Of a stretch of DNA of 64,000 nucleotides, positions 37,201 to 45,686 are shown piece after piece (positions within the stretch are counted from its first letter, which is position 1; each line of letters begins with the position of its first letter). The notes under the pieces were generated by a model. It saw nothing but the letters and a program-made list of their open reading frames with translations. It was not told the origin of the DNA and searched no databases. The DNA comes from an uncultured Burkholderiales bacterium (GTDB lineage Bacteria; Pseudomonadota; Gammaproteobacteria; Burkholderiales; Burkholderiaceae_C). The stretch lies in assembly GCA_943908475.1 (NCBI GenBank), contig CALTTG010000005.1:1-64000 (forward strand), read 5' to 3'. A program made the position numbers and the translations under genes.

Positions 37201-37925
37201 GCACCACCATCCGCTCCGCAAGCGACACCACGGTGAACGCCGGGGGCAACCTGAGCATCGAGGCGGCCCGCGACGAGCGCAGTTCGAGCGCCAGCGCCAA
37301 CAGCGTGGGCGGCGAGGTCGAAGTGGGCAAGGGCAAGAAGGGCAAACCGCAGGTCGAAGGCGGCAAGCTCGACGCGTCCTACTCGGAGGCCAGCAACAGC
37401 TCGTCCAACGCCAAGGGGGCGTCCATCGAGTCAGGTGGCTCGGTCAAGCTGAGTGCGGGCAAGACGGCCACCCTGGAAGGCACAGATGTCACCGCTCAAA
37501 ACGGCGTGTCGGTCGACGGGGCGAAGGTGGACCTCAAGGTCGCTCAAAGTTCTCAGACCAGCGAGTCATTCAGCGCAGACATCAGCCTGGCGGCCTCCAA
37601 AGGCGACGGCAAAAAAGCCGACAGCAGCGGCAAGTCAGGCAAGGGCGGCAAGGGTGACCAGGGCGATGGCAATCAGTCGGTGGTGGGCGGCTCGCTGAGC
37701 GCCAGCCAAAGTGCCACGGGTCAGCAAAAGGGTGTGAATGTCTCCGGCGGTGAAGGTGGACTGAAAGTCAATGGCCAAGCCACCGAGGTGGCGCCGGTGA
37801 ACGAGGCCGCGCCCCCCTCCCCCGAGGCGGCCAAGGCCCAGGCCAAAGCCAAAAAGCCCAAGAAGAAAACGCAAGTGAAGAAGGTCGAGGCGACCACCGG
37901 CCAGCCCTCCCCCAAAGCGCCATGA
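28278..37925 (+). CDS. Giant two-partner secretion exoprotein TpsA (filamentous haemagglutinin-like)
   Basis: A 3215-residue secreted protein, exported by the TpsB just upstream. The N-terminus has an extended signal-peptide region (MNRAFKLVWNQARGAYVAVA from residue 7). It is followed by a TPS domain with the NPYGI motif at ~173-177 and a CSGC pair at ~179-182. The middle is a long run of degenerate beta-helix repeats (LTNxGxIQ and LNNSG types). From about residue 2180 there are Ser/Thr/Gly-rich haemagglutinin repeats (GNDLTLAGTDVNVGGSALLK type), with a Thr-rich tract near 2315-2345. The C-terminus is a Lys/Ala/Pro-rich tail (AKAKKPKKKTQVKKVE). There is no VENN motif, no recognisable CdiA-type toxin and no immunity gene, so an adhesin or biofilm role is more likely than contact-dependent inhibition. 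GAGG lies 8 nt before the ATG. Confidence 0.92.
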   Translation: MFKHATMNRAFKLVWNQARGAYVAVAETARGHAVSTSHTRIARALLLASGVAVGATAQAQVKPATTVVPASGNTNAYLSGNGVPIVNIATPNAQGLSHNKYTRYDVEANGLVLNNGNTSQAARQSQLAGQVVGNTNLGKEASTILNEVVSNRRSVLAGFTEVLGGKADVIVANPYGITCSGCGFINSDRVTLTTGAPNISLDGRLAGFSVTSGDVLINGVGLNATAQQLLDIVTRSLVVQGQINTAPEGTLGITTGLNQWNYDTRAVTGATTGTDAQPTLAVDSSVLGGMYAGRIRLISTEAGVGVRMLGDAAAKVDDFSISSAGQVDIRSNVSAERDLQVTSSSATKALSLIDARLSARRDLSLEGTGAANLTGGALVASRALSVRVGRLVDQASDAGLEDNNTRFGQSVSLIVGTSAQVAGVAWGADGALSGQFGSLAVDADAGALFYAGGTLGLSSQGHLALSTAAVQATGHVTLGSSQGQISTEQGDEQGIQSTQGNVSLSAKQGMNLGGTLSSDQASVTLQADAAINVSGTVHAGTQLNVSDLQGGGTQDLNNTGTLLADGALTIQARDVSNSGDAGLQGSGGTRITAQSLTNSATLVMSTLATADGQLNLGALTNTGTIQSARDLSMSVLTRVTNRGDLLAGRDLTLQAASSDQTLRLEADEDSVLQAGRNLSLGSTTRRILIAQHDGAAISTSALNVFATALSNAGYLQSNGAVDVTSTGSLSNSGSVIAGGNLSLLADTLTNSGELQSEAGMTLSASTLNNSGLINAAQGDALQTINLTVGQLNNQANGVIQASDSLNILTRVGVNNASDLLAFAGDLSIQTDQTTSVVQVINSANATMVAGDTLSLGQLGASNLSLGTQAGTLVAHTIDLNLTHLNNTGAIEADATLFVSASDSLVNSGSLFAGSDLTVKAGALIDNRGDMLARGNLALRVLDNTRVSPLQVNNQGTGLMQALGAFTLGTDAERWVNFTQTQDAAVLADSINLKAVGVDNDGLMQAATTLTALGLNALENRGFGSLLAGTTMAVGAGTLGNQGTLQAQDGMRLTAGTLVNKSGTIISSTTRAEGEPVDAAAIAGHIMAGTLVNEFDALIQSGGDLHITARDVLTNSQSTLLAEGDLHIKAQHTDTTLAIRNSGDAVLQAGGHLTIEGHTVDGVTGHNTVLSEQTGSILGQSVAIQAQSLLNTGKIQSDEALTVNLLGTLENWGDMLALGTMGLSATQVDNLADMGQQGHIQANAGLSLDAQSLTNQGTMTTAVGLHNSRISVDAFSNASTGVIQSVGGEGISQLALNVGSSFTNEGSLITESNLEIQNSTAGRALAVNNLGLIQAGYGLRMGTTSQMDLNNGEGATVLAIIGQITTGNLLNRGDIDGTTLTVNTAGLNNFGLISAARALNITASDLFNRAGGVIQNATANADFAGSIDAVGVTNAGTINLGRGSAFGRINADRLTNQAGGIIDSRSVQMSLNVGVKLDNSGTLHGNGRLEINATSANTLDIQNQTGGVIEAGNDLRLGALDGAQLGRVSVQDGQMLAGAEIDFRLKSLVNSGVIQGGDPRANTFSSIVLEEALSNQGTGRITLSTGPNALGFDGVSKLAHQIIATDITNAGAIESGGDVVLYRTSNSTFTNSGSVITNGDLHFLTLGDTLSMIDPRPEATEQYTVDNTGRIDVGGKLSLLGLKGLTVKTGATWLAGEFDAKAPTVIIQSNAALSTLGSLSLMANSLTLASSSSRIVAATSGTGTATLTLGASFSNPGAIHSGDKLVLSALNITNTSTGGISALGDLKLLATQSVENSGALYAGDELWVQTTDPINGRITNKATTGTMDAGGSIMLISANLTNQNTIDSAGDITLDSANLKNEISGSIKPTVIATDTLTLKGFNTALNKGGLLAADTIVITGLNGSASAFTNDPAGKTGAGIYANTLVASGTSLTNLGSPEDPVVNTKTQTGFSRFLLSDPLDLVGGTTVASGGVGKSTSGSMSALEKIKAKEGKGSTTAPAVTGSASDIAALIAANKANGVTGTQTASGAPAIGFPGLVIALPSNPNGYFVPAKDPQAGFLIETNPLFQVGQNFVGSNYLAQRYGYNPDVIVKRLGDSNYEANLIKQQLVKKTGANLLKAFKNEAAQVQGLMDNAVAQGKNLGLSYGKAPTAEQLKQLTADIVWMVETEVNGQRVLAPVVYLAESTRASIAQGGVISGTDVSLNVTSLTNTGGTIQGSNTLDITSKGDVTNTGGAIKGGAVSVVSTEGSIVNRTTSRTVDTATGTRTVIGKTATIEATQSLNLDAKKAITNIGAQVKSAGDARLKAGSNITFDTIEDKTTSTTTTTTKSKGRKTTETTSTTTVNQVKSGLTVGGNLAAQAGNDLTLAGTDVNVGGSALLKAGNNVNLVARENSSESTTSTSSKGTGTFGSLKSSSSSTTNTQQTRNVGTTLNVGGNAAVVAGQTALVQGSDIKAGGNVVLKGTDVQVVAGQDTDTSSSTSKTNKKGLSTSGGGLSVSQSTTTTTHSNRSTSVGSNIQSGGSVLVDAAKDVTIQGSNVTAAKDLVVSATNVNVLAARNVDTSTTSTSQTSTGLYFDSSNSAGVSGNKSGSKGQGAQGSAQASGSIGSQNNLDLVRQTTTTTSTQNVTNTGSQLGAGGVLVVQAKDKATVQGSSLSGDEGVLVKGKNVEFLAAENSSVTSTTTTNRSTGLYADASASAEGSARAGVGTQGNGAQAKGEGEARASAGVQVRQSTDTSTSGSTTAQVSTITSKSGNVVRQADERLLDVGTSIEAGGQVIQKANTIDSLAARNTTFSSTDSNSSSARAGAFAGADGQANRGAYASGSDDAKTQAQQAMSSGGTGSQSSAGRGVEVQVTNDRSNSQSNTSTAVVSTIKAGGGVSSTSTGRTTMEGTQIQSAGDVSLSASDLDYKAARNTQSSSASSTAVELGAEVGKSKSVTLSGSREASQQQENASQAVVGGIQSGGKVTVNTTGDTRLEGTTIRSASDTTVNAGGNLSIEAARDERSSSASANSVGGEVEVGKGKKGKPQVEGGKLDASYSEASNSSSNAKGASIESGGSVKLSAGKTATLEGTDVTAQNGVSVDGAKVDLKVAQSSQTSESFSADISLAASKGDGKKADSSGKSGKGGKGDQGDGNQSVVGGSLSASQSATGQQKGVNVSGGEGGLKVNGQATEVAPVNEAAPPSPEAAKAQAKAKKPKKKTQVKKVEATTGQPSPKAP

Positions 37926-37950
37926 CCGCTCGCCATGGGCCGCGCAGGTT

Positions 37951-37977
37951 CCCCCTGCCTCACCTTGAGGCTGGGGG
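37951..37977 (+). terminator. Strong hairpin after tpsA
   Basis: CCCCC-T-GCCTCA pairs with TGAGGC-T-GGGGG around a CCT loop: 11 bp with a single T-T mismatch, 25 nt beyond the tpsA stop. No T-run follows, so it may be a 3'-end stabilising hairpin or a factor-dependent terminator. Confidence 0.5.
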
Positions 37978-38064
37978 GTAGACTCACCTGGGTGGGGGTC
38001 ATCCAGGCTTCAGGGTGCTGCGTTGACACTAAGCTGCATCGCCGCTGCCTCGCCTGGAGAACCC

Positions 38065-39123
38065 ATGCACGTCCCGTTTCATGAGCGTCCGCTCGTTGCC
38101 CGTCACCCCGCCTGGCTGGGTGCGTGGCTCGCCGTCGGCCTGCTGTTCGGCCTGGGTGCGCACGCGCAAACGCCACCGCCGCACGAAGACGCCACCCCTC
38201 ATCGGGCCGCCCAATCAGACGAGCCCCTCCTGGACGAGAGGGGCGATGACGACAGGCCCTTGGCCGCGCAGGTGCTTGACGCGGCCAAGCGCCTTCCCTC
38301 CGGCGTCCAGCGACTGACCGACATCCGCTACGGCGCGAATGCCGCCAATCGCTTCGACGTGTATCGCCCCGCCAACGCCGATCTCGCGCCCATCATCCTG
38401 ATGGTCCACGGCGGCGGTTGGCGAACGGGCAGCAAAGCCTCCAGCGCCGTGGTGTCGAACAAGGTGGCGCATTGGGTGACGCAAGGGGTGATCGTGGTCA
38501 GCGCCGACTACCGGCTGCTGCCCGACGCCGACCCGCTGGAGCAGGCCCAAGACATCGCACAGGCCCTGGCTCACGTGCAAGCGCACGCCAGCCGGTGGGG
38601 TGGCGACCCCAAGCGCGTGGTGTTGATGGGTCACTCCGCAGGGGCTCACTTGGTGGCATTGCTGCACGCACGCCCCATGCTCGCCTATGGCGTCGGCGCC
38701 AAGCCGTGGCTCAGCACGATCGCCCTCGACAGCGCCGCCCTGGACGTGCCGGCCATCATGGAGGCCCCGCACCCCCGCTTGTACGACCGGGCCTTTGGCC
38801 GTGACCCCGGCTTTTGGCAAGCCGCTTCGCCCTGGCACCAAATGACCAAGGGCATGCCGCCCATGCTGGCCGTGTGTTCGACCCTGCGGGACACCCCCTG
38901 CCCCCAAGCCCGGCGCTTCAAGGAACAGGCCCGCAAATTCGGTGGCGTGGTGGACGTGCTGCCGGTCGCATTGAGTCATCGGGACATCAATGCAGCGCTG
39001 GGCCACAACGATGGGGCTCAGGCGGCGGCGTACACGCAACAGGTGGACCGCCACCTGCGCCGCATCGACCCACAGTGGCCCATCTCGACAGCCGTTCGAC
39101 GCCACGACAATGCCCGCCAATGA
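38065..39123 (+). CDS. Exported alpha/beta-hydrolase (esterase/lipase-like)
   Basis: A 352-residue hydrolase. The N-terminus has a Sec-type signal (LGAWLAVGLLFGLGAHAQ). The oxyanion-hole motif MVHGGGW and the nucleophile elbow GHSAGAHL (Ser near residue 191) mark the hormone-sensitive-lipase/BD-FAE-like carboxylesterase group, and a C-terminal SHRDIN supplies the likely catalytic His. GGAG lies 7 nt before the ATG at 38065; the frame is open further upstream without a start that fits. The substrate is unknown. It stands alone after tpsA and before a cluster of membrane proteins. Confidence 0.85.
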   Translation: MHVPFHERPLVARHPAWLGAWLAVGLLFGLGAHAQTPPPHEDATPHRAAQSDEPLLDERGDDDRPLAAQVLDAAKRLPSGVQRLTDIRYGANAANRFDVYRPANADLAPIILMVHGGGWRTGSKASSAVVSNKVAHWVTQGVIVVSADYRLLPDADPLEQAQDIAQALAHVQAHASRWGGDPKRVVLMGHSAGAHLVALLHARPMLAYGVGAKPWLSTIALDSAALDVPAIMEAPHPRLYDRAFGRDPGFWQAASPWHQMTKGMPPMLAVCSTLRDTPCPQARRFKEQARKFGGVVDVLPVALSHRDINAALGHNDGAQAAAYTQQVDRHLRRIDPQWPISTAVRRHDNARQ

Positions 39124-39182
39124 GGGGCCAAATGCCGACTGATTGGCGTGCCAGCCGGTCCAAGGGCGTCTAACATGTCGGC

Positions 39183-39494
39183 ATGATGTCGGCTGAACGA
39201 ATCGTCGCAGCCCTGATGGGGCTGATTTGCCTGGTGTTTCTGGTGCGCTTGGCCCTGGGGCCCGCGCGCCAGCAGCGCTTTGATGCCACGCTGCGTCGGC
39301 TTTGGCAAGCCATCACGACCCTGGCCCAGCGACTGCGACGCTGGCCGGGAACCGTCCGCCAGAAAAAGGCCCATCAAGCCCATGCCGCCAAAGTGGCGCA
39401 AGACGCCATCGACCGCGCCCGTCGGGGCGTGGAGCGAGACGGCAACGTGATCCGTCCCAAGGCCTTCAAGGGACGAGATCAGGAACCCGACTGA
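39183..39494 (+). CDS. Small membrane-anchored protein, function unknown
   Basis: A 103-residue protein with one N-terminal transmembrane helix (IVAALMGLICLVFLVRLALG) and a highly basic cytoplasmic helix-forming remainder. No family recognised. Its TGA is followed at once by the ATG of the next gene, so the two are likely co-translated. Confidence 0.65.
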   Translation: MMSAERIVAALMGLICLVFLVRLALGPARQQRFDATLRRLWQAITTLAQRLRRWPGTVRQKKAHQAHAAKVAQDAIDRARRGVERDGNVIRPKAFKGRDQEPD

Positions 39495-40277
39495 ATGCTC
39501 GTGCTCAAGCTGACCCTGGTGCCCGCCCTGGTGGGGCTGATCACCTGGGCAGGAAGACGCTGGGGTCCCCACATGGCGGGGTGGCTGTCGGCGCTGCCCG
39601 TGGTGGCCGGCCCCGTCCTGGTGTTCTTGTGTGCGGAGCGTGGCGCCGAATTTGCCAGGCAGGCCGCTGAAGGCACCCTCATGGGCGTGCTGGCCATGCT
39701 GGCGTTCATCGCCAGCTATGCATGGGGCGCGTGCCGTCATCCCTGGTGGCGGCTCTGGCCGCTGGCCATCGGTTCCTGGGCCCTCACGGCCTGGGTTCTC
39801 ACGAGCTGGTCAGGCCCCTGGTGGCACGCTGGCGGTGGCGTGGCGGTCGCTCTGATCGCGGCTCAGCGGTGGTTGCCCACCAGCACCCACCACCACACGA
39901 CTGCATCGGAGGGCGTGCGCCCTTCCCCAATGGAAATGCCCACGCGCATGGTGGCCGGCGCTGCACTGGTCTGGGGCGTGACACAAGCCGCGCACCTGCT
40001 GGGCGAACGCGTCAGCGGCATGTTGGCCGTGTTCCCTGTGATGGTCTCCGTGCTGCTGGTGTTCACCCACCATCAACAAGGTGGTCAGGCCGCTCGGGCA
40101 CTGCTGCGAGGCACGCTTCGAGGATGGTGGGGGTTTGCCATGTTTTGTGTGGTGCTGGCGCTGACCCTGGGTCAATGGCCCGCCGCCGTCGCATTCGCGC
40201 TGGCCCTGTGCGTTGCTCTGGCCGTGGCCGGGGTGCTGCGATGGCATGATCAACGCCACGTCCAACAGCATCCGTGA
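39495..40277 (+). CDS. Polytopic membrane protein with internal duplication (GlpM-like?)
   Basis: A 260-residue, very hydrophobic protein with about eight predicted membrane spans. Two halves share a motif: MAGWLSALPVVAGPVLVF (residues ~27-44) and VSGMLAVFPVMVSVLLVF (~173-190). This suggests tandem duplication of a four-helix unit. The motif resembles the GlpM family (IAGLIPLFPTFAL in E. coli GlpM, from memory), but that link is tentative. No substrate can be named. It abuts the gene before it and ends 6 nt before the PaiB-like gene. Confidence 0.7.
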   Translation: MLVLKLTLVPALVGLITWAGRRWGPHMAGWLSALPVVAGPVLVFLCAERGAEFARQAAEGTLMGVLAMLAFIASYAWGACRHPWWRLWPLAIGSWALTAWVLTSWSGPWWHAGGGVAVALIAAQRWLPTSTHHHTTASEGVRPSPMEMPTRMVAGAALVWGVTQAAHLLGERVSGMLAVFPVMVSVLLVFTHHQQGGQAARALLRGTLRGWWGFAMFCVVLALTLGQWPAAVAFALALCVALAVAGVLRWHDQRHVQQHP

Positions 40278-40283
40278 GGTCCC

Positions 40284-40922
40284 ATGCATTGCGCTGCGCA
40301 TTTTCAGGAACACCAAACCGAGGTGCTGCGCGAGCTCATGCGGAACCACCCACTGGCGGCCATCGTGGTGTCACCCAACGGCCAGCTGGTCGCCAATCAC
40401 CTGCCGTTGATGTGGGTGGACGATGGCAGTGAGCACGGCGTGCTGAGAGGCCACATGTCTCGGAAAGACCCGCTGGGTCAGGCTCATCGGTGCCAGGCGT
40501 TGGCCATGTTCCAGGGTCCCCAAGCCTACGTGTCGCCGAACTGGTATGCCACCAAGGCCGAGCACGGCAAGGTGGTGCCCACCTGGAACTACATGGCGGT
40601 GCACGCCCACTGCACCCTGCATGTGCACGACGATGTCGAGTGGCTGCACGCCCAACTCTGTGCCCTGACCGATGTGCACGAGGCCTCGCAGCCTCGCCCC
40701 TGGTCGGTTCACGAGGCGCCCGCCGACTTCACCCAGCGCCTGATGGCCCAGTTGCTGGGCGTCGAGCTGTCCATCGAGCGCTTGGAAGGCAAGTGGAAAC
40801 TCAGCCAGAACCAGCCCATCGAGAACCGCAGCGGGGTGATGACCGGGCTGGAAGACCTCGGAGGCTCGGGTGACCTCGCGGTGGCCCAAGCGATGCGAGC
40901 GCTGTCGGGCCGCAACGGCTGA
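40284..40922 (+). CDS. PaiB-family FMN-binding protein
   Basis: A 212-residue split-barrel flavin-binding protein. AYVSPNWYATK and KVVPTWNYMAVH are signatures of PaiB, named from the Bacillus protease regulator; most homologues have no proven regulatory role. GAGG precedes the ATG. It is the last gene of the 39183-40922 run and converges with the AraC-type gene without any spacer. Confidence 0.88.
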   Translation: MHCAAHFQEHQTEVLRELMRNHPLAAIVVSPNGQLVANHLPLMWVDDGSEHGVLRGHMSRKDPLGQAHRCQALAMFQGPQAYVSPNWYATKAEHGKVVPTWNYMAVHAHCTLHVHDDVEWLHAQLCALTDVHEASQPRPWSVHEAPADFTQRLMAQLLGVELSIERLEGKWKLSQNQPIENRSGVMTGLEDLGGSGDLAVAQAMRALSGRNG

Positions 40923-41972
40923 TCAGCCCTGCTGGTCTCGCCAGGCCGAGGGTGACACCCCAGTCCACCGGCGAAAGGCCCGGGTGAAGGCGCTGACCTC
41001 GGCAAAGCCCAGCAAATAGGCGATGTCACTGATCGAATGCTGCCGCTGCCCCAGGTACTGCAAGGCCAGTTCGTGCCGGGTTTGGTTCATCAGCTCCCGG
41101 TAATTGGTGCCCAACTCGGCCAGACGGCGCTGCAGGCTGCGGGTGGTCATGCTCAGGGCGTCGGCCAGGTCGTCCTGAGACGGGTCACCGCTGGGCAAGC
41201 GCTCCTGGAGCATGCGCTTGAGCCGCTTGAGCACGTCGTTCTGTCCCAGGTCGGCCAGGTAGCGTCCGGCCGCATCTTCGTTGATGCGCGCCAACAAGGC
41301 ATTGGCATGCGGCAGGGGTTTGCTCAAAATCGACGCGGACACCACGATGGCGTTGTCTGCACAGCCATAGATCGGCGTGTGCCGGAAGATGCGCTCGTAC
41401 TGTTCGCGGTCTGCCGGCGGGGGGCGCTGGAGGCGCAATTCGAGCAACTCAAAGCCCGGCCCGTAGAGCAGCCCGCAGGTGCGCACGGTGGTGAACAAAA
41501 AACAGTCCAGCACCACCCACGCCACGGCCTGGGTTTCCGGGGTGATGAGATGCGGCGCGCCTTGCAAGGTCATTCGCCCCATCACGGCATCACGCTGCAC
41601 CGTCAACTCCCCCGCATCGGTGACCACGCGGAAATAACGCGCCGACCGCTCGAACAACTCGCCCAAGGTGCTCGACGCCAAGGCGGCATAGCCCAACGCA
41701 TGAAAGGTCGCGGGCGCGATGTAGCGGGCGGTGTGCAAGCCCAGCAAAGGGTCCTGGGTGGCGTCCAAGGCCAGGGTCCAGAAGGCCAGCGTCTGCTCCA
41801 CCGGGTATCGCGCCTGGGGGTCGTCCAGCAGCGTCAGGTCCATGCCGGCTTGGCGCATCAAGGCCGACGCGTCAACGCCTTTGGCCTCCACCGCGCGCTT
41901 GACGGCGCCCACCCAACTCGACAAAGAGGTGGCCCGAAACGCCGGAGACCTTGGAACTGCTGAAGCGGACAT
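40923..41972 (-). CDS. AraC-family transcriptional regulator with arabinose-binding-like domain
   Basis: A 349-residue regulator. The N-terminal ~215 residues match the PF12625-type ligand-binding domain (PVEQTLAFWTLALDATQDPL, FHALGYAALASSTLGELFE). The C-terminal ~90 residues hold two helix-turn-helix units (LADALSMTTRSLQRRLAELG and ISDIAYLLGFAEVSAFTRAF). This architecture is common in regulators of lipid and hydroxylated-compound metabolism. It is divergent from the desaturase gene, which is its most likely target. Confidence 0.92.
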   Translation of the reverse strand: MSASAVPRSPAFRATSLSSWVGAVKRAVEAKGVDASALMRQAGMDLTLLDDPQARYPVEQTLAFWTLALDATQDPLLGLHTARYIAPATFHALGYAALASSTLGELFERSARYFRVVTDAGELTVQRDAVMGRMTLQGAPHLITPETQAVAWVVLDCFLFTTVRTCGLLYGPGFELLELRLQRPPPADREQYERIFRHTPIYGCADNAIVVSASILSKPLPHANALLARINEDAAGRYLADLGQNDVLKRLKRMLQERLPSGDPSQDDLADALSMTTRSLQRRLAELGTNYRELMNQTRHELALQYLGQRQHSISDIAYLLGFAEVSAFTRAFRRWTGVSPSAWRDQQG

Positions 41973-42078
41973 GTGCGGAGGTGAAAACGATCAAATCGCT
42001 GTCGCCCAGGGACAAGACCGTCCCCAGGCTCGGGCCCGAAGATTATGCCCATCGTCGATCTTGCACAAGCGTTCATTC

Positions 42079-43236
42079 ATGACATCCTCTGCTCAACGCT
42101 CTCCCCGGAATGCGCGACCCGTGGCCTCGAATCGCCCCGCCGGGATGACGGACACACAACGCACGCAAGTCATCCGTCAGGAGGTCACGCAGGCCGGCAT
42201 GGCCTTGCGAGAGCGGCACCCTTGGCTGGCCCATCAGGACCTGATCGGCTTCGTCATTCAGGTGGGCGCCTGCCTGGGCATGATCGCGTGCGCATGGCTG
42301 TACCTGGACGGTTGGATGCCCTGGTGGGTGACCGTGCCCTTGGTGGCCATCCTGGCGTCGCTGACGCACGAGATGGAGCACGACCTGATCCACCAGCTGT
42401 ACTTCAAAGGCCACAAGCCCATGCAGGACTTTCTGCTGCTGATCGGCTGGATCGCTCGCCCCTCCACCATCAACCCGTGGGTTCGTCGGGAACTGCACTT
42501 CCACCATCACAAAGTGTCTGGACAACGATCGGACATGGAAGAGCGCGGCATCACCAATGGCGAGCCATGGGGCCTCAAACGCTTCCTGATGCTGGTGGAC
42601 AGCATGCTGGCCATCGTGCTGCGCCTCCCCACCGTGTTCAAGTACTCGGGCTTGTATGTGAAGGAAGCCGACAAGCCCACCACCGCCAGCGAAGTTCGCA
42701 CAGCCATCCTCAAAAAGGTCGGGGCCTACATGCCCTTGGGTCACCTGTGCTGGGGCACCTGGCACGCCTTCGTGGCGTTCCATGCCGTCGACCTGACCGC
42801 GCAATGGCTCGGGCAGCCGGTGGCGTGGTCGGCATGGGTGCTGACATCGATGGACGTGGTCAACGCCGCCACCGTGTGCCTGGTGGGGCCCAATGTGCTG
42901 CGCACCTTCTGCCTGCACTTTGTGAGCTCGAACATGCACTACTACGGTGATGTGGAAAAGGGCAATGTGATGCAGCAATGCCAGGTGTGGACGCATCCCG
43001 TGTTTTGGCCCTTGCAACTGTTTTGCTTCAACTTCGGCGCCACACATGCCATCCACCACTTCGTGGTGGGCCAGCCGTTCTATGTGCGCCAAATGATCGC
43101 CAAAGAAGCGCACGACGTGATGCGTCGCATGGGCGTTCGTTTCAACGACTTCGGCACCTTCACCCGCGCCAACCGACTGGGGTCGTCTCGCACCACCGAA
43201 GAAACCCGCAAACACCGCCTGACCACCCCTGTTTGA
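42079..43236 (+). CDS. Membrane fatty-acid desaturase/hydroxylase
   Basis: A 385-residue di-iron membrane enzyme. The three histidine boxes are HEMEH (residues 97-101), HFHHH (140-144) and HAIHH (323-327), and hydrophobic hairpins lie between them. It should introduce a double bond or hydroxyl into an acyl chain or alkane; the exact substrate is unknown. The ATG at 42079 was chosen since the longer frame runs through the divergent regulator; a Met at 42145 is an alternative. No clear ribosome site is visible for either. The 106-nt gap to the AraC-type gene should contain both promoters. Confidence 0.88.
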   Translation: MTSSAQRSPRNARPVASNRPAGMTDTQRTQVIRQEVTQAGMALRERHPWLAHQDLIGFVIQVGACLGMIACAWLYLDGWMPWWVTVPLVAILASLTHEMEHDLIHQLYFKGHKPMQDFLLLIGWIARPSTINPWVRRELHFHHHKVSGQRSDMEERGITNGEPWGLKRFLMLVDSMLAIVLRLPTVFKYSGLYVKEADKPTTASEVRTAILKKVGAYMPLGHLCWGTWHAFVAFHAVDLTAQWLGQPVAWSAWVLTSMDVVNAATVCLVGPNVLRTFCLHFVSSNMHYYGDVEKGNVMQQCQVWTHPVFWPLQLFCFNFGATHAIHHFVVGQPFYVRQMIAKEAHDVMRRMGVRFNDFGTFTRANRLGSSRTTEETRKHRLTTPV

Positions 43237-43353
43237 GTGTGTGGTGCATTGCACAAAATGGGGGGAGGCCACTCGTTTCTGGGGTGTGCGAACCGCACAG
43301 ATGCTTCCTACACTGACTGCATTGAGATCACAGCAGTCAGGCGATTCACTTCC

Positions 43354-43548
43354 ATGCGTCCCGTGTTTGCCATCGCACCCCTGGCACTGGCCATGGCCCT
43401 GTGGGGCCCAGCCTCTGAAGCGCGCACCGACGGCTCGTCTTGGACGACCGCGTTCATCGAATGGGCGTTCGCCCGTCACACGATGACCACGCTGCCCGAG
43501 CGCGCAGCGTCCAGCCCTTCGTTCCAAAAGCCCTTCCAGCAACGCTGA
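43354..43548 (+). CDS. Tiny putative secreted protein
   Basis: A 64-residue ORF beginning MRPVFAIAPLALAMALWGPA, which looks like a signal peptide ending near ASEA. The remaining ~40 residues are polar and match nothing I know. It ends at the thiC promoter. It may be a real small exported protein or a chance frame. Confidence 0.4.
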   Translation: MRPVFAIAPLALAMALWGPASEARTDGSSWTTAFIEWAFARHTMTTLPERAASSPSFQKPFQQR

Positions 43549-43577
43549 TTGGGCTCCCGGAGCGCTGCGCCTATACT
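43549..43577 (+). promoter_or_regulatory. Sigma-70-type promoter of the thi operon
   Basis: A -10 box TATACT (43572-43577) lies 17 nt after a weak -35 TTGGGC (43549-43554). The predicted start, about 7 nt downstream, coincides with the first base-paired stem of the TPP riboswitch, which supports the assignment. Confidence 0.6.
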
Positions 43578-43584
43578 GTGCGCT

Positions 43585-43686
43585 GCTCCGGGGTGTGCCT
43601 CCGATTCCGCAAGGGTTCGGGCTGGCACTGAGATGGAAATCCAAACCCGCTGAACTTGATCCGGCTGATACCGGCGAAAGAAGAGC
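43585..43686 (+). ncRNA. TPP riboswitch (THI element)
   Basis: A thiamine-pyrophosphate-sensing leader ahead of thiC. The conserved core GGGGTGTGCC (43590-43599), GGCTGGCACTGAGA (43620-43633), then ACCCGCTGAACTTGATCCGG (43645-43664) and CTGATACCGGCGAA are all present. GCTC (43585-43588) can pair with GAGC (43683-43686) to close P1. Downstream, GGTGGG (43706-43711) can pair with CCACCC (43752-43757) immediately before the AAGGAG ribosome site of thiC, and CCAAGG/CCTTGG forms another stem. No T-run is seen, so control is probably at translation initiation. Confidence 0.95.
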
Positions 43687-43768
43687 TGTCTTGCTTGAGG
43701 CCCAAGGTGGGTCTGCAAGTGGGCACCCTTGGAGCACGTGTTGACCACCTGCCACCCAAGGAGCTGCC

Positions 43769-45661
<1,893 letters not shown>

Positions 45662-45686
45662 CGGCGCGGCAACACGAAAGCGCGGC

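Noticed and set aside
35215..37300. CRISPR-like or minisatellite array suggested by repetitive sequence
   Set aside because: Repeats are degenerate codon-level repeats of an open frame, with no constant repeat–spacer structure.
36500..37925. Possible CdiA-like C-terminal toxin and downstream cdiI
   Set aside because: No VENN motif or sharp composition change at the end of tpsA, and no small ORF follows before the hydrolase that could be an immunity gene.
41731..42078. N-terminal extension of the desaturase frame
   Set aside because: It is antisense to the start of the AraC-type gene and lacks conserved sequence; the ATG at 42079 fits the family.
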